64,000 nt of DNA from Shewanella sp. VB17 (GCF_013248905.1 NZ_JABRVS010000001.1:4774001-4838000), one strand, 5' to 3'; counted from the stretch's first letter, positions 16,623 to 25,553 are shown. Program-made: numbers and translations. The notes: a model not told the origin generated them from the letters alone.

Positions 16623-16979
16623 TTACGTCACTTTCTCGGCAGCAACAACAGTGATCTCAACTAACAGTGCTTCTCTTGCCATCTTGGCCGCAACACATGC
16701 ACGAGCAGGTGCATAACCTTCAGGTACCCAAGCATCCCAAACCGCATTCATTTCAGCAAAGTAAGACATGTCTTTGACATAAATGGTCGCCGACAAGATG
16801 TGTTCTCTATCACTTCCCGCTTGCGCCAATAAAGAGTCGACCTTTTCAAGCATGGTCGAGGTTTGTTCGGTAATGCCTTGTTCGGCATCTTTACACACTT
16901 GGCCACACAAGTAGATGGTGCCATTGTGCTTAACAATACGACTCATGCGAGTCGCTGTTTCTATTCTTTCAATACTCAT
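16623..16979 (-). CDS. RidA/YjgF family protein
   Basis: Small trimeric enzyme of 118 residues. RidA proteins hydrolyse reactive enamine or imine intermediates made by PLP enzymes. The family core GTIYLCGQVCKDAEQGITEQ, the segment ATIYVKDMSYFAEMNAVWDAW and the C-terminal CVAAKMAREALLVEITVVA are present, with the Arg that aligns to the catalytic Arg105 of E. coli RidA. It ends 140 bp from gltS on the same strand and could be co-transcribed with it, which would couple glutamate uptake to amino-acid metabolism; that link is inference. A hairpin between the two genes may reduce read-through. Confidence 0.88.
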   Translation of the reverse strand: MSIERIETATRMSRIVKHNGTIYLCGQVCKDAEQGITEQTSTMLEKVDSLLAQAGSDREHILSATIYVKDMSYFAEMNAVWDAWVPEGYAPARACVAAKMAREALLVEITVVAAEKVT

Positions 16980-17020
16980 ATTTTGTCCTACTAATGTTAA
17001 TCAAGGTGGTAATAATATAC

Positions 17021-17056
17021 TCAAGTAACGTCGAGATGCTGAATTGAGCATCTCGA
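17021..17056. repeat. Palindromic element between ridA-like and gltS genes
   Basis: Perfect 9-bp inverted repeat CGAGATGCT / AGCATCTCG around a 6-base loop (17032-17055), preceded by atactcaagtaacgt. There is no T-run, so it is not an ordinary terminator. The layout resembles the dispersed palindromic repeats seen between genes in Shewanella and Vibrio genomes. Confidence 0.5.
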
Positions 17057-17118
17057 GCAGTGACCGAGAATCTGATGAGTGAGATCAAACCAATAAACCA
17101 ATGCTACCAGCCCCACAT

Positions 17119-18315
17119 TTAATTAATCCAATTTAACATCGTTGGAATAATAATGGCATTAGAAATATCGATAAAAAACGCACCCACTAAAGGCACAACA
17201 ATAAATGCTTTGGGCGCTGCACCGTACTTTTTGGTTACCGCAGTCATATTCGCAATGGCTGTTGGGGTCGCTCCCAAGGCTAAACCAGCGTAGCCTGACG
17301 CCATTACTGCGGCTTCATAATTCTTACCCAGCAGCCGGAAAACCACAAAGATGACAAATATTGTGATCATCAATACTTGTGCTAATAAAAGAACCAAAAT
17401 GCCACCGGCCAAATCAACGAGAGTCCACAACTGTAGGCTCATTAGCGACATTGCTAAAAATAACCCTAAACTTAAATCCGACACTAACGCCAAAGTTGGG
17501 GTACCATATGGCCAAGATATTTTTTTAAAACCATATGGCAAGGTGTTGGTCAACACGATACCACCAAATAGACAGGTCACAAATACAGGTATTTTAACTC
17601 CAAACTCTTCAAGTAGAAGCTGTAAATGAATCCCTAATCCCACCGCCATACTAATAATCAACAAAGACATCAACATAGAATCGACATTTATTTTTTCACC
17701 GATCTCATCTTGAACACCGACGGTGATAGCTTCACTACTATCAGCTTTTAGTTTATAACGTTTAATTAAAAACTTGGCAATGGGACCACCAACCACACCA
17801 CCAAGTACCAAACCAAAAGTTGCGCAAGCAATCCCTAATTCCATCGCATTAGGAATACCATAGTCCTCGATAAAAACAGGTGCCCAAGCAATGGCGGTAC
17901 CGTGTCCACCACTTAATGACACTGACCCTCCCAGCACTCCGGCATTAAGATTGCCACCACCCAACCCAGCGACTCCGATCCCAGTAAGATTTTGAATAAA
18001 CAAATAAGTCACCGCCAACGCCAATAGGATAAGTAGTAATTTCCCCCCCTCCAATAAGGTCGATAACTTAGATGACAAACCGATACAGGTAAAAAATACC
18101 ATTAACAAGGCATCACGCTGATCAAGTGAGAAATTAATCGTTAAATCGACAAGATAATATAAGGCACCGAAGATGAGTGAGGCTAGCACCCCACCAGTAA
18201 CAGGCTCAGGAATATTATATTCTTGAAAGAAACCAACACGTTTATTGAGGTATTTCCCTGCAAACAGAACGATTATTGCAAGCATAAGAGTCTGACGACC
18301 ATCGAAGTCTACCAT
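17119..18315 (-). CDS. gltS: Sodium/glutamate symporter
   Basis: Inner-membrane Na+/glutamate symporter, 398 residues with about 11-12 membrane segments in two repeats. The pore motif SGGHGTAIAWAP of the first repeat and the matching ASGYAGLALGATPTAIANM of the second repeat are the GltS signature. The N-terminus VDFDGRQTLMLAIIVLFAGKYL is canonical. Both length and topology agree with the family. The upstream region contains a copy of a dispersed repeat (18360-18394) that is also found before the aldo/keto reductase gene. Confidence 0.95.
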   Translation of the reverse strand: MVDFDGRQTLMLAIIVLFAGKYLNKRVGFFQEYNIPEPVTGGVLASLIFGALYYLVDLTINFSLDQRDALLMVFFTCIGLSSKLSTLLEGGKLLLILLALAVTYLFIQNLTGIGVAGLGGGNLNAGVLGGSVSLSGGHGTAIAWAPVFIEDYGIPNAMELGIACATFGLVLGGVVGGPIAKFLIKRYKLKADSSEAITVGVQDEIGEKINVDSMLMSLLIISMAVGLGIHLQLLLEEFGVKIPVFVTCLFGGIVLTNTLPYGFKKISWPYGTPTLALVSDLSLGLFLAMSLMSLQLWTLVDLAGGILVLLLAQVLMITIFVIFVVFRLLGKNYEAAVMASGYAGLALGATPTAIANMTAVTKKYGAAPKAFIVVPLVGAFFIDISNAIIIPTMLNWIN

Positions 18316-18359
18316 ATTTAACCTCTAAAAAAATAACAAGAAAAAGCTTGAAAGCTAGC

Positions 18360-18394
18360 TATCAGGCCTTCCAAGAGGTAATTCCTAGGTAGAA
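18360..18394. repeat. Dispersed repeat, copy 1
   Basis: Shares tatcaggcctt, then caaga, then tcctaggtagaa with a second copy at 46901-46934; the middle differs in length by one base. It lies 45 to 80 bp upstream of gltS in a 260-bp region without genes. Confidence 0.6.
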
Positions 18395-18577
18395 GTACAA
18401 AAAAGCTAACTAACAACATAAAAATATCAAACAAACCAATTTGGAACCGACTCCAAAGCTATTGCTTCTATGGCGGTAACCTCAATAATTAACATCATTG
18501 CTGTAGTACGAACCTTAGATAACCTTACCCCACAGATCTAGACATACGCAAACATTGTCTTTTTTTAAAAGCTCTTG

Positions 18578-19327
18578 CTAGGCTTTGATTAACTCAGAGC
18601 AAGCGTGTCCCTTTACGTAATGACTCATTATTAATGTAACATTGTCAGTTAACCATAAAGGACCAAAATCAGTGATGTCATTATGCCTAGCCTTCGGGAT
18701 TGTTACGATACAAATCCCCTTTGCTTTTTGCTCACTTGCTGTGGGTAATACACCTTTATCCGCAGGGAAATCACTAGCCCTAATAGACAAGATTTTGATT
18801 TTCCCATCTCTAGGCAATGGAACACGCCGGTGATCTAATGTAATAATCTGCTGGATGTAAGCCTTACCTTCATTGCCCAGCCACGCTGAAATATCCCCAC
18901 CGTTAGAATGGCCAACGAGCATAAGCTTTTCAAAATCGAATTGGTCGAAACGCTGACTCAATGAATCTTTTAAGAAATCTAACGTTTCCGCACCACGGCT
19001 CCAATTCTCACTCCGAGTGTCATATAAATTGCCAGACACGGATAGAGGAGGATCACTTGGCAACTCATGACCAATTGCAACCACAAGGTAGCCAAGCTGA
19101 TTAAGTTGCTTGGATAAAAAAGTATACTTTATATGCGATACACCGTACCCAGCACTTAAAAAAGCAACTGGGCATTTTACATTAACAGAACACTTTTCCA
19201 ACTCCACAGGAAAAGTCATCTCTACAGGTATGCTTCTATCTCTAGACTCATCATAAATATTCTCGGCATGAACAATCTTGACACAACAAGCAATAATGAT
19301 TGCAATCACTTTTAAATACTTCATCAC
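18578..19327 (-). CDS. Exported alpha/beta hydrolase
   Basis: Secreted or periplasmic alpha/beta hydrolase of 249 residues. A signal peptide spans about 1-21, ending KIVHA. The nucleophile elbow GHSNGG puts the catalytic serine at 141; the acid may be D186 or D189 in SIRASDFPAD, and the histidine is H215 in KARHNDI. The segment CPVAFLSAGYG supplies the oxyanion-hole region. The overall pattern recalls chlorophyllase or dienelactone-hydrolase-like esterases, but the substrate is not evident. The gene stands alone, with empty DNA on both sides. Confidence 0.75.
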   Translation of the reverse strand: MMKYLKVIAIIIACCVKIVHAENIYDESRDRSIPVEMTFPVELEKCSVNVKCPVAFLSAGYGVSHIKYTFLSKQLNQLGYLVVAIGHELPSDPPLSVSGNLYDTRSENWSRGAETLDFLKDSLSQRFDQFDFEKLMLVGHSNGGDISAWLGNEGKAYIQQIITLDHRRVPLPRDGKIKILSIRASDFPADKGVLPTASEQKAKGICIVTIPKARHNDITDFGPLWLTDNVTLIMSHYVKGHACSELIKA

Positions 19328-19499
19328 TCTCCTAAAAGGCTATCACCTAAAATACAGTCACTCATGGTTATCGCGTTAACATATACCGTCTAAAGCGAGT
19401 GAGCAATGAGCCGATTCGATATCAGTGCCAGAATAAATGGTTACTCACCACCCATAAGCACAAGTCTCAATGGCGAGCACCTAAATCTAATAGCAATAT

Positions 19500-20093
19500 T
19501 TATGTTAACTTTTTGCGAATACGACTAAGCGCTATCGGTGTAATTCCAATATGTGACGCGATCATGTTAAGTGGTAATTTATCACGCAACTGGCTATTTT
19601 CTTGTAAAAAATGTAAATATCTTTGTTCAGCCGTTTGCCGAGCAAAGGCATATTCCCTTTCTTCTTTTTTAATAAACAAGTTCTCTAATAGAGAATTATA
19701 AGCCATTAAAAAACCTGGTTTATCTTGCATAATATTAAAAAATGATAGCCAATCGAACTCCAAACATAGCACATCATCCAAAACCTCAATACTAAACAAG
19801 GCGTTGGTTTTCCGACTCATTGCTCGAGTGGACCCTGCGATACCCGGTGAGTGAGCGAACGATTGAGTAAATTCTTTACCGTCCTCAGAAAGACTCAAAT
19901 ATCGCACATAACCTTTTAATAGAAAATAAATTTTGGGGGCTAGCTGACCTTGGCGGATCATAAACTGACCGATTTTATAATGTTTCAATTCGCCTTTTAG
20001 GCCAAATTTAACAAAATCGTCTACTTCGATACTGCTAGTATTCTTGCCAGTAAAATAGGCGAGAAAATCTTGTAACTCATTCTGTGTATTCAC
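19500..20093 (-). CDS. Crp/Fnr-family regulator
   Basis: Regulator of 197 residues: a cyclic-nucleotide-binding-type beta-barrel (about 20-115, with KIGQFMIRQGQLAPKIYFLL and GYVRYLSLSEDGKEF) and a C-terminal winged helix whose recognition part reads ASHIGITPIALSRIRKKL. There is no FNR cysteine cluster. It starts at a GTG that overlaps the stop of the upstream EamA gene by 4 bases, so NAT, EamA and this regulator form one transcript. The group resembles small cNMP-binding regulators that follow transporters. It may sense a compound handled by the two upstream genes, but the ligand is unknown. Confidence 0.85.
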   Translation of the reverse strand: MNTQNELQDFLAYFTGKNTSSIEVDDFVKFGLKGELKHYKIGQFMIRQGQLAPKIYFLLKGYVRYLSLSEDGKEFTQSFAHSPGIAGSTRAMSRKTNALFSIEVLDDVLCLEFDWLSFFNIMQDKPGFLMAYNSLLENLFIKKEEREYAFARQTAEQRYLHFLQENSQLRDKLPLNMIASHIGITPIALSRIRKKLT

Positions 20094-20986
20094 CTAGTAT
20101 ATTTCTGCTCTTTAGATATAAGGTATAATGCCAGCAGCGTTATTGATATACCAAACACGCTACCTTTTAAATTGGGTATTGAAGCCCCCCCTTCAGGGAT
20201 AACCACTAAAATAGGGATTAAATAGGTAAAAGCCAATAACTGATTTGGCCCGACCTTCTGCACTAAATGTTGTTGTAAAAAGAAAGTCGCCATCGTCGTA
20301 AATACGGTCAAATAAAGCAGTATGCTCCAAAATGTAGAGGCTTGCCAAGCAACGTCATTAAGCTCTCCAAATAATACCATCAAGGGTAATAACATCAAAC
20401 TGCCTAAAACCATGATATAAAAAGAGCCCTGTATTGGTGGAACCCCAGTTCCCCATTTTTTAACCAAAATCACATGGATCGACAAACTAAAACAGGCTAT
20501 GATAAATACACTATCACCTATATACCAACTAAAAAACTCAACACTTTCCTTATTAAGGTCCTTATTAGAAGCCAGCAAGACTAAAGTCGCACCACAGGTT
20601 CCTAAGATAAACCCCAACAATTTGGTTATTGATGTTTTAGTTTTCAGCAATACCAACGTAAACACCATACTCATCAGTGGAATTAATGTATAAATGACTG
20701 ACATTCGCATAGCGGTAGTCGACTTCAATGCTTCAAATAAACCAACAAAAAACAGCACTAAAAATAGGCTGATCAGACTATAGTGAAAATAAACCTTCTT
20801 GCTAGTCATAGGTCGGTAATGAGTGACAACAAGCGGGATCATCAAAATACTGGCTAAGATGAATCTCAACCCCGTACTTGCAATCGAATTAGCGTAAGGT
20901 ATTAAATCAGCAGAAACGACAAAAGAGGAGGACATGAGACAAACCCAGAGTAGTAATAATACTTTATCTGAAAATAACAATTTCAT
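20090..20986 (-). CDS. EamA (DMT) family transporter
   Basis: Drug/metabolite transporter superfamily permease, 298 residues with ten predicted membrane helices in two EamA repeats. The first repeat ends GATLVLLASN and the second contains LLAFTYLIPILVVIPEGG, a standard EamA motif. The frame could begin with a GTG at 20998, which directly abuts the NAT stop codon, but the ATG at 20986 gives a better N-terminus (MKLLFSDKVLLLLWVCLMSS). It sits between an arylamine N-acetyltransferase and a Crp/Fnr regulator with near-zero spacing, suggesting that it exports an amine or its acetylated form. Confidence 0.87.
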   Translation of the reverse strand: MKLLFSDKVLLLLWVCLMSSSFVVSADLIPYANSIASTGLRFILASILMIPLVVTHYRPMTSKKVYFHYSLISLFLVLFFVGLFEALKSTTAMRMSVIYTLIPLMSMVFTLVLLKTKTSITKLLGFILGTCGATLVLLASNKDLNKESVEFFSWYIGDSVFIIACFSLSIHVILVKKWGTGVPPIQGSFYIMVLGSLMLLPLMVLFGELNDVAWQASTFWSILLYLTVFTTMATFFLQQHLVQKVGPNQLLAFTYLIPILVVIPEGGASIPNLKGSVFGISITLLALYLISKEQKYTR

Positions 20987-20998
20987 ACTATTTACCAC

Positions 20999-21823
20999 TT
21001 AAGCTAAATCATTTGCAATGAACTTTGAGAATAAAAAACCTGCAATAGCAGGATCTAAATCCAATTCAAAAATCTCAGTCAAGATCTGATGTAAATGCTT
21101 GGGGTTCGTTATAACAGTAGTGATCGTTTCATCATTACTAATACGAAAAAAATCACTGTTTCGTAAAGAAAAAATATCATTATAAAACTTCCGACAAACG
21201 ACCATGTTATTAACAAAAATTGCATCAGGGCTCTTATGTGAATAAAAGTGTGCAGGTAAGCATTCCGCCTCACTGTAGTAATTTAGATTAAATGTATATA
21301 GGGTAAAAAAGGCATCATCTTTAAATATCTGATAAAAATAATCATTTTGTGCGTTCTGGACGATGCGATAAACTGCATCTCCTTGGTCTTGCTCTACACC
21401 CAGTGCTAACTTCACCGGGAAACGCGCACCAAAATGGCCAAATCCGGTATCGACAATGTAATCATCTCCTGCTAAGTTGAGTAAGGTGACTCTATGGGTT
21501 CGAGCAACATCGACATCACGATTGTTAATGACCTTAGCCATGAGCAACCTGACGTCAAAACCAAGTTCTGATAATACATTCAGCACTAATTTATTATGTT
21601 CAAAGCAATAGCCACCACGTTTATTTTCTACTATTTTTTTGAAAATAGCCTCTACTTCTAATGAAATATCCTGTCCTAATACAACAGCTAAGCTGTTAAA
21701 TATATACCGAGAAACATGTTTACTTTGCAATTCACGTACAAACTCAATATCCGTTGAGGCTGATAATTCTAAATCGGTTAAATAGGCATTGGTCATATAC
21801 TGAAGCGATAGGCTGTTTGTCAT
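20999..21823 (-). CDS. Arylamine N-acetyltransferase
   Basis: Cytoplasmic acetyl-CoA dependent arylamine N-acetyltransferase (NAT family), 274 residues. The catalytic triad can be read directly: C73 in KRGGYCFEHN, H110 in ARTHRVTLL and D125 in YIVDTGFG. The N-terminal helical bundle and the barrel are of normal length for the family. It is the first gene of a three-gene unit with an EamA exporter and a Crp/Fnr-type regulator, which points to acetylation and export of an aromatic amine or hydrazine. The physiological substrate cannot be told from the sequence. Confidence 0.9.
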   Translation of the reverse strand: MTNSLSLQYMTNAYLTDLELSASTDIEFVRELQSKHVSRYIFNSLAVVLGQDISLEVEAIFKKIVENKRGGYCFEHNKLVLNVLSELGFDVRLLMAKVINNRDVDVARTHRVTLLNLAGDDYIVDTGFGHFGARFPVKLALGVEQDQGDAVYRIVQNAQNDYFYQIFKDDAFFTLYTFNLNYYSEAECLPAHFYSHKSPDAIFVNNMVVCRKFYNDIFSLRNSDFFRISNDETITTVITNPKHLHQILTEIFELDLDPAIAGFLFSKFIANDLA

Positions 21824-22047
21824 GTTTATCTACCATTAATATTCTATGCTGCTCACTATAATCGAACTGTTTCCCAATGTAATAAACCTAGGTTTAGTTA
21901 CAAAATAAATATCACCTACAATGCTTATCCTAATTTATGTATTTGGAGTATATGATTCAATTTAACGACCTACTATCCCTTTGATGGTAATTCTGATGAC
22001 AATCACTCATTAAATTAAACTCACTCTGACGCCGAAGAAGGATGCTT

Positions 22048-22899
22048 ATGTTAAGCAATGAACAAATACAGCACTATAAACAACAAGGTTTTCTAGTATT
22101 AGACCGCCTTATCGATACTGACATGCTAAGTAAGCTAAAACAACAAGCATCAACTATCGTTGAAAAATGGGTCGATGATAGCCAATCACCTGTTTTTACC
22201 ACTAAAGACAATGATCGCAGTGGCGATGATTATTTTTTGCAATCTGCAGAAGAGATTCGATGTTTTTTTGAAGAAGAAGCTTTCGATGAAAACGGTCAGC
22301 TGGTACAGCAACGCTCATTATGCATCAATAAAATTGGCCATGCTTTACATGCGATTGATCCGGTATTTGAGGCTTTTAGTCACCAAAGTATATTCGGTAA
22401 CATTGCCGCAAAACTCGGTATACAGCAAGCCCAAGTTCGCCAATCCATGTACATCTTTAAACAGCCTCACATTGGTGGCGAAGTTAACTGGCATCAGGAT
22501 GCGAGTTTTTTCTTTACACAACCGCAAAGTGTCATGACTTTTTGGCTGGCTATTGAAGATGCCACTTTAAATAACGGCTGTTTATGGGTTGAACCTGCTG
22601 GTCATTTAGGTCCTTTAAGAGAAAGATTTAACCTTGAGGGGACAACAACAAAGATGGAATCCCTCCATAACATGCCTTGGCCTAGTCTTGATAAAGGACA
22701 ACCCGTTGAAGTCAAAGCGGGCAGCTTAGTTGTTTTTCATGGCTCATTGCCCCATTACAGCGCACCGAATCGCTCAGCTTATTCACGCCAAGCTTATACA
22801 CTTCATGTTACCGATGGCCGCTGTCATTATTCATCAAAAAACTGGTTGCAAGCCAATACACTCACCTTGCGTGGATTCGATCTGTCATTAACTGATTAG
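22048..22899 (+). CDS. Phytanoyl-CoA dioxygenase (PhyH) family oxygenase
   Basis: Fe(II)/2-oxoglutarate dioxygenase of the PhyH family, 283 residues. The metal triad is visible: H149 and D151 in NWHQDASFFF, and H236 in SLPHYSAPN; R247 in AYSRQAYTLH is placed to bind 2-oxoglutarate. The chosen ATG at 22048 has the ribosome site gaagg six bases upstream; an ATG two codons earlier overlaps that site. PhyH proteins hydroxylate small molecules such as ectoine, mitomycins or lipids. No ectoine genes are nearby and the gene appears monocistronic, so the substrate stays open. Confidence 0.85.
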   Translation: MLSNEQIQHYKQQGFLVLDRLIDTDMLSKLKQQASTIVEKWVDDSQSPVFTTKDNDRSGDDYFLQSAEEIRCFFEEEAFDENGQLVQQRSLCINKIGHALHAIDPVFEAFSHQSIFGNIAAKLGIQQAQVRQSMYIFKQPHIGGEVNWHQDASFFFTQPQSVMTFWLAIEDATLNNGCLWVEPAGHLGPLRERFNLEGTTTKMESLHNMPWPSLDKGQPVEVKAGSLVVFHGSLPHYSAPNRSAYSRQAYTLHVTDGRCHYSSKNWLQANTLTLRGFDLSLTD

Positions 22900-22939
22900 A
22901 TAGTCTCCTTAGCAACCACTACTGGGTTTTCAATACTTA

Positions 22940-22967
22940 CAATGATCTTAACAGCACAAGATCATTG
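22940..22967 (+). terminator. Hairpin after the PhyH gene
   Basis: Perfect 10-bp stem CAATGATCTT / AAGATCATTG with an 8-base loop, 40 bp past the stop codon. There is no T-run, so termination is only likely, not certain. Confidence 0.4.
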
Positions 22968-23066
22968 ATTGTAAAACGCGTCTATACATTCTCAATGTCA
23001 CGCTTGCTTTACGTCAAGTACGCCGTTATTCTGTTTATTTAATGAATAACTGATTAAAACACCAGT

Positions 23067-23981
23067 ATGACAATACAGTTTACATTACCGGTCATTCTTG
23101 ATGGTGGAATGGGTCGTGAGCTTCAACGCATTGGCGCACCTTTTCAGCAACCACAATGGTCAGCTCAAGCATTAATTGAAGCCCCCCATTATATCTCTCA
23201 AGTACATCGTAACTTTATAAAGGCTGGCGCTGAAATTATTACCACCAACACCTACGCGTTAGTGCCATTTCATCTTGGGCAGCAAGGTTTCAACGAACAA
23301 GGAACAGAGCTGATTAAACTCGCCGCCAGATTAGCACGAGAGTGTGCGAATGATAATTCAGGTGTATTAGTCGCGGGCTGCCTTCCACCAGTGTTAGGCT
23401 CTTACAGACCGGATCTCTTTTCAGTAGAACACGCCAAGCCATTACTTGAAATACAGATTAAAAATCAACAAGATGATGTCGACATTTGGTTAGCCGAAAC
23501 GATATCTTCTATCTCAGAAGCAGTCATGATCAAAGACCGCACACGTATTACAGACAAACCCACCTGGATTGCATTTACCGTTAAAGATGAAATAAGTTCC
23601 GAGTCGATGCTACGTTCAGGTGAATTAGTTTATGATGCGGTGAGCCACATTGCCGGACAACATGTGTCAGCGATATTATTTAATTGCAGTTGTGTCGAGA
23701 GGATGGAAGGTGCACTTATCGCAGCTAAGCAGGCGTTATTAGATCTAGGAATGACTGATACTGTTCAGCTAGGCGTTTACGCAAATAATTTCCCACCGAT
23801 AGGGGATCAGCATCAAGCCAATATCAATAATGGTATCTCTAGGATCAGAGACGATATCTCCCAGGATAAATACACCGAGTTTGCAGCATGCTGGCTAAAT
23901 GCAGGTGCATCGATTGTTGGTGGATGTTGTGGAGTGTCGCCACAACATATTAACAAACTAGCCAAACTTAAAAACCCTTGA
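23067..23981 (+). CDS. Homocysteine S-methyltransferase family protein
   Basis: Zinc-dependent methyltransferase of the MmuM/BHMT family, 304 residues. The N-terminal LDGGMGRELQR, the substrate segment EIITTNTYALVP, and the three zinc-ligand cysteines are present: C207 in LFNCSCVE and the pair in GGCCG at about 285-289. Such enzymes transfer a methyl group from S-methylmethionine, SAM or betaine to homocysteine, giving methionine. The gene stands alone between the PhyH dioxygenase and a convergent GNAT gene. The methyl donor is not deducible from the sequence. Confidence 0.9.
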   Translation: MTIQFTLPVILDGGMGRELQRIGAPFQQPQWSAQALIEAPHYISQVHRNFIKAGAEIITTNTYALVPFHLGQQGFNEQGTELIKLAARLARECANDNSGVLVAGCLPPVLGSYRPDLFSVEHAKPLLEIQIKNQQDDVDIWLAETISSISEAVMIKDRTRITDKPTWIAFTVKDEISSESMLRSGELVYDAVSHIAGQHVSAILFNCSCVERMEGALIAAKQALLDLGMTDTVQLGVYANNFPPIGDQHQANINNGISRIRDDISQDKYTEFAACWLNAGASIVGGCCGVSPQHINKLAKLKNP

Positions 23982-24012
23982 ATTATTGATTAACATCAGA
24001 TGAATGTATCCT

Positions 24013-24555
24013 TTAATGTAAATTGATTACCTGGTAATAAACCGCCTCGACATCACCCGCTTCTGCATGATGTCGATAATTTTTTATATGGCTCATACCA
24101 AGATTTTTCATCACACTAATCGAAGCCAAATTATCTGCAAGTGCTGTTGCACTGAATGCATTAATGGCAGAGTCTTCACTCAGCTGTTCTTTGATATGCT
24201 GGGTAGCTTCAGAGGCGAAACCTTTACCCCAAGAAGATTGTTTAAAACGCCAACCTAATTCAAGATTATCAAATTCTGGTTTATCTGAGAAAAATGCCAT
24301 CGGGCGCACTAAAACCCAACCAATAAACTCAGTATTATTGCTTAAAAACACTCCCCATAAGCCCCAACCTTTGCTCTCATTACGATAAGCTTCCATACTC
24401 GGAATAAATATGTCCGCAATATCGGCTCTTGAGGTTAACTTTCCTCCAGTAAGATAACGCATAACGTCAGGGTCTTGATCAAGTTCAAAAAATAACTCGG
24501 CATCTTCTGCGGTCAATAGACGAAAAGACAAACGACTTGTGGCTGTTAAATACAT
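24013..24555 (-). CDS. GNAT acetyltransferase, RimJ/RimL type
   Basis: GNAT-fold N-acetyltransferase of 180 residues. The start TSRLSFRLLTAEDAELFFEL and the YLTGGKLTSRADI segment are typical of the RimJ/RimL group, and ELGWRFKQSSWGKGFASEA contains the acetyl-CoA pyrophosphate loop (Q-x-x-G-x-G/A). ADNLASISVMKNLGM completes the C-terminal half. The gene converges on the methyltransferase gene with only about 30 bp between. The substrate is unknown; ribosomal or other protein N-termini, or small molecules, are possible. Confidence 0.87.
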   Translation of the reverse strand: MYLTATSRLSFRLLTAEDAELFFELDQDPDVMRYLTGGKLTSRADIADIFIPSMEAYRNESKGWGLWGVFLSNNTEFIGWVLVRPMAFFSDKPEFDNLELGWRFKQSSWGKGFASEATQHIKEQLSEDSAINAFSATALADNLASISVMKNLGMSHIKNYRHHAEAGDVEAVYYQVINLH

Positions 24556-24716
24556 AATAAACCTATGATAAATTTACGCCCTAATAAAAGACAATAATAA
24601 CATCAAATACTATTACCCTCTTTAATCAATATTTTATCAATTTTACCTGCTAAATGATGCTTGATAGATTAGGTTTTATTGTTGAGGATACTAACTTTAT
24701 CGACAACAGCATTTTG

Positions 24717-25208
24717 TTAGTTAGCATTTATCCGAGCCATAAAAAATGCATCAACATATTTACCCTCTCTAAAAGCATATTTTTTAGCTTCTCCTTCGAC
24801 TTCAAAACCGAATTTTTGGTAAAGATGTATAGCGGCTTTATTATCGGTGTAAACCTCAAGTTCAACCCTTATCAAATTTAACCAATTATCCGTCATATCT
24901 AAGGCCGCAGCTAACAGTTTTGAGCCAATTCCTTTTCCTGTATGAATATTAGCAACGCCCATTCCCAAGGTGGCTACGTGCTTTCTTCTCGCTCTTTCCA
25001 TTACGTTTAACGTCAATTGACCCACAATGTCATCATCTAATACGGCCACCAAACTGACATTGCTCTCAGAGCTATCAGATAAGCGTTGCTCCCACAGAGA
25101 ATCAGATTGATAGGGTAATTGCAAGGTACCACCATAAGCATGTTCCTGTTCAAATATTGCTTTAATACCTTGTAAATCAGATTTTTTACTGTGCCTAATT
25201 TTAATCAT
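24717..25208 (-). CDS. GNAT acetyltransferase
   Basis: GNAT-fold acetyltransferase of 163 residues, single domain. The central strand ATLGMGVANIHTGKGIGSKL carries the acetyl-CoA binding R/Q-x-x-G-x-G/A loop in the form HTGKGIG, and VYTDNKAAIHLYQKFGFEVE is the usual C-terminal motif. It differs from the neighbouring RimJ/RimL-type gene and is not a duplicate of it. It lies next to the TIR-like accessory pair but is separated from it by 345 bp, so no functional link is claimed. Confidence 0.87.
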   Translation of the reverse strand: MIKIRHSKKSDLQGIKAIFEQEHAYGGTLQLPYQSDSLWEQRLSDSSESNVSLVAVLDDDIVGQLTLNVMERARRKHVATLGMGVANIHTGKGIGSKLLAAALDMTDNWLNLIRVELEVYTDNKAAIHLYQKFGFEVEGEAKKYAFREGKYVDAFFMARINAN

Positions 25209-25490
25209 TTACGTCTCTCATTCGCTATCTAGAAAACAGATCGCAGCTTATTGTTTATCAGCGGGATAACAGACTAATCTGCTTATTGTTTTTATGTTAA
25301 TCTAACACCACTAAGTATTTAGTGTAAATAGATTATTCCCCATAAAATATAGATTAAATATCCTGAGTAATTAGCGAAAAAAACCTCGAAATTAACGATG
25401 CCTGTCGATATTGATTGTGAGTTGACAGTTGCAGAACGTGAAAGCTCGCGGGAATGTCGATATGTTATTGATTAACAATGGCTGGCTATG
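25209..25490. other. Gene-free spacer before the accessory pair
   Basis: About 280 bp without a convincing gene. The left part is AT-rich like the rest of the window; from about 25430 the composition becomes richer in G and C toward the hairpin element that follows. Confidence 0.5.
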
Positions 25491-25548
25491 ATTTTGCGCG
25501 CTTGGGATAAGGACGCGGCTGCGCGCGGCCTATCCTTATTTGTTAGGT
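25474..25548 (-). repeat. GC-rich attC-like hairpin 3' of the TIR-like/membrane gene pair
   Basis: Read on the minus strand, directly after the stop of the membrane-protein gene, comes ACCTAAC (fits the integron core RYYYAAC), then a 7-bp inverted pair ATAAGGA / TCCTTAT enclosing the very GC-rich GGCCGCGCGCAGCCGCG, and about 75 bases on the imperfect partner GTTAATC. The outer ends TAACAA and TTGTTA are complementary. This is the size and layout of an integron attC site, but one core base deviates and the arms are not fully complementary. A terminator or other mobile-cassette end is the alternative. Confidence 0.35.
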
Positions 25549-25553
25549 ATTTT

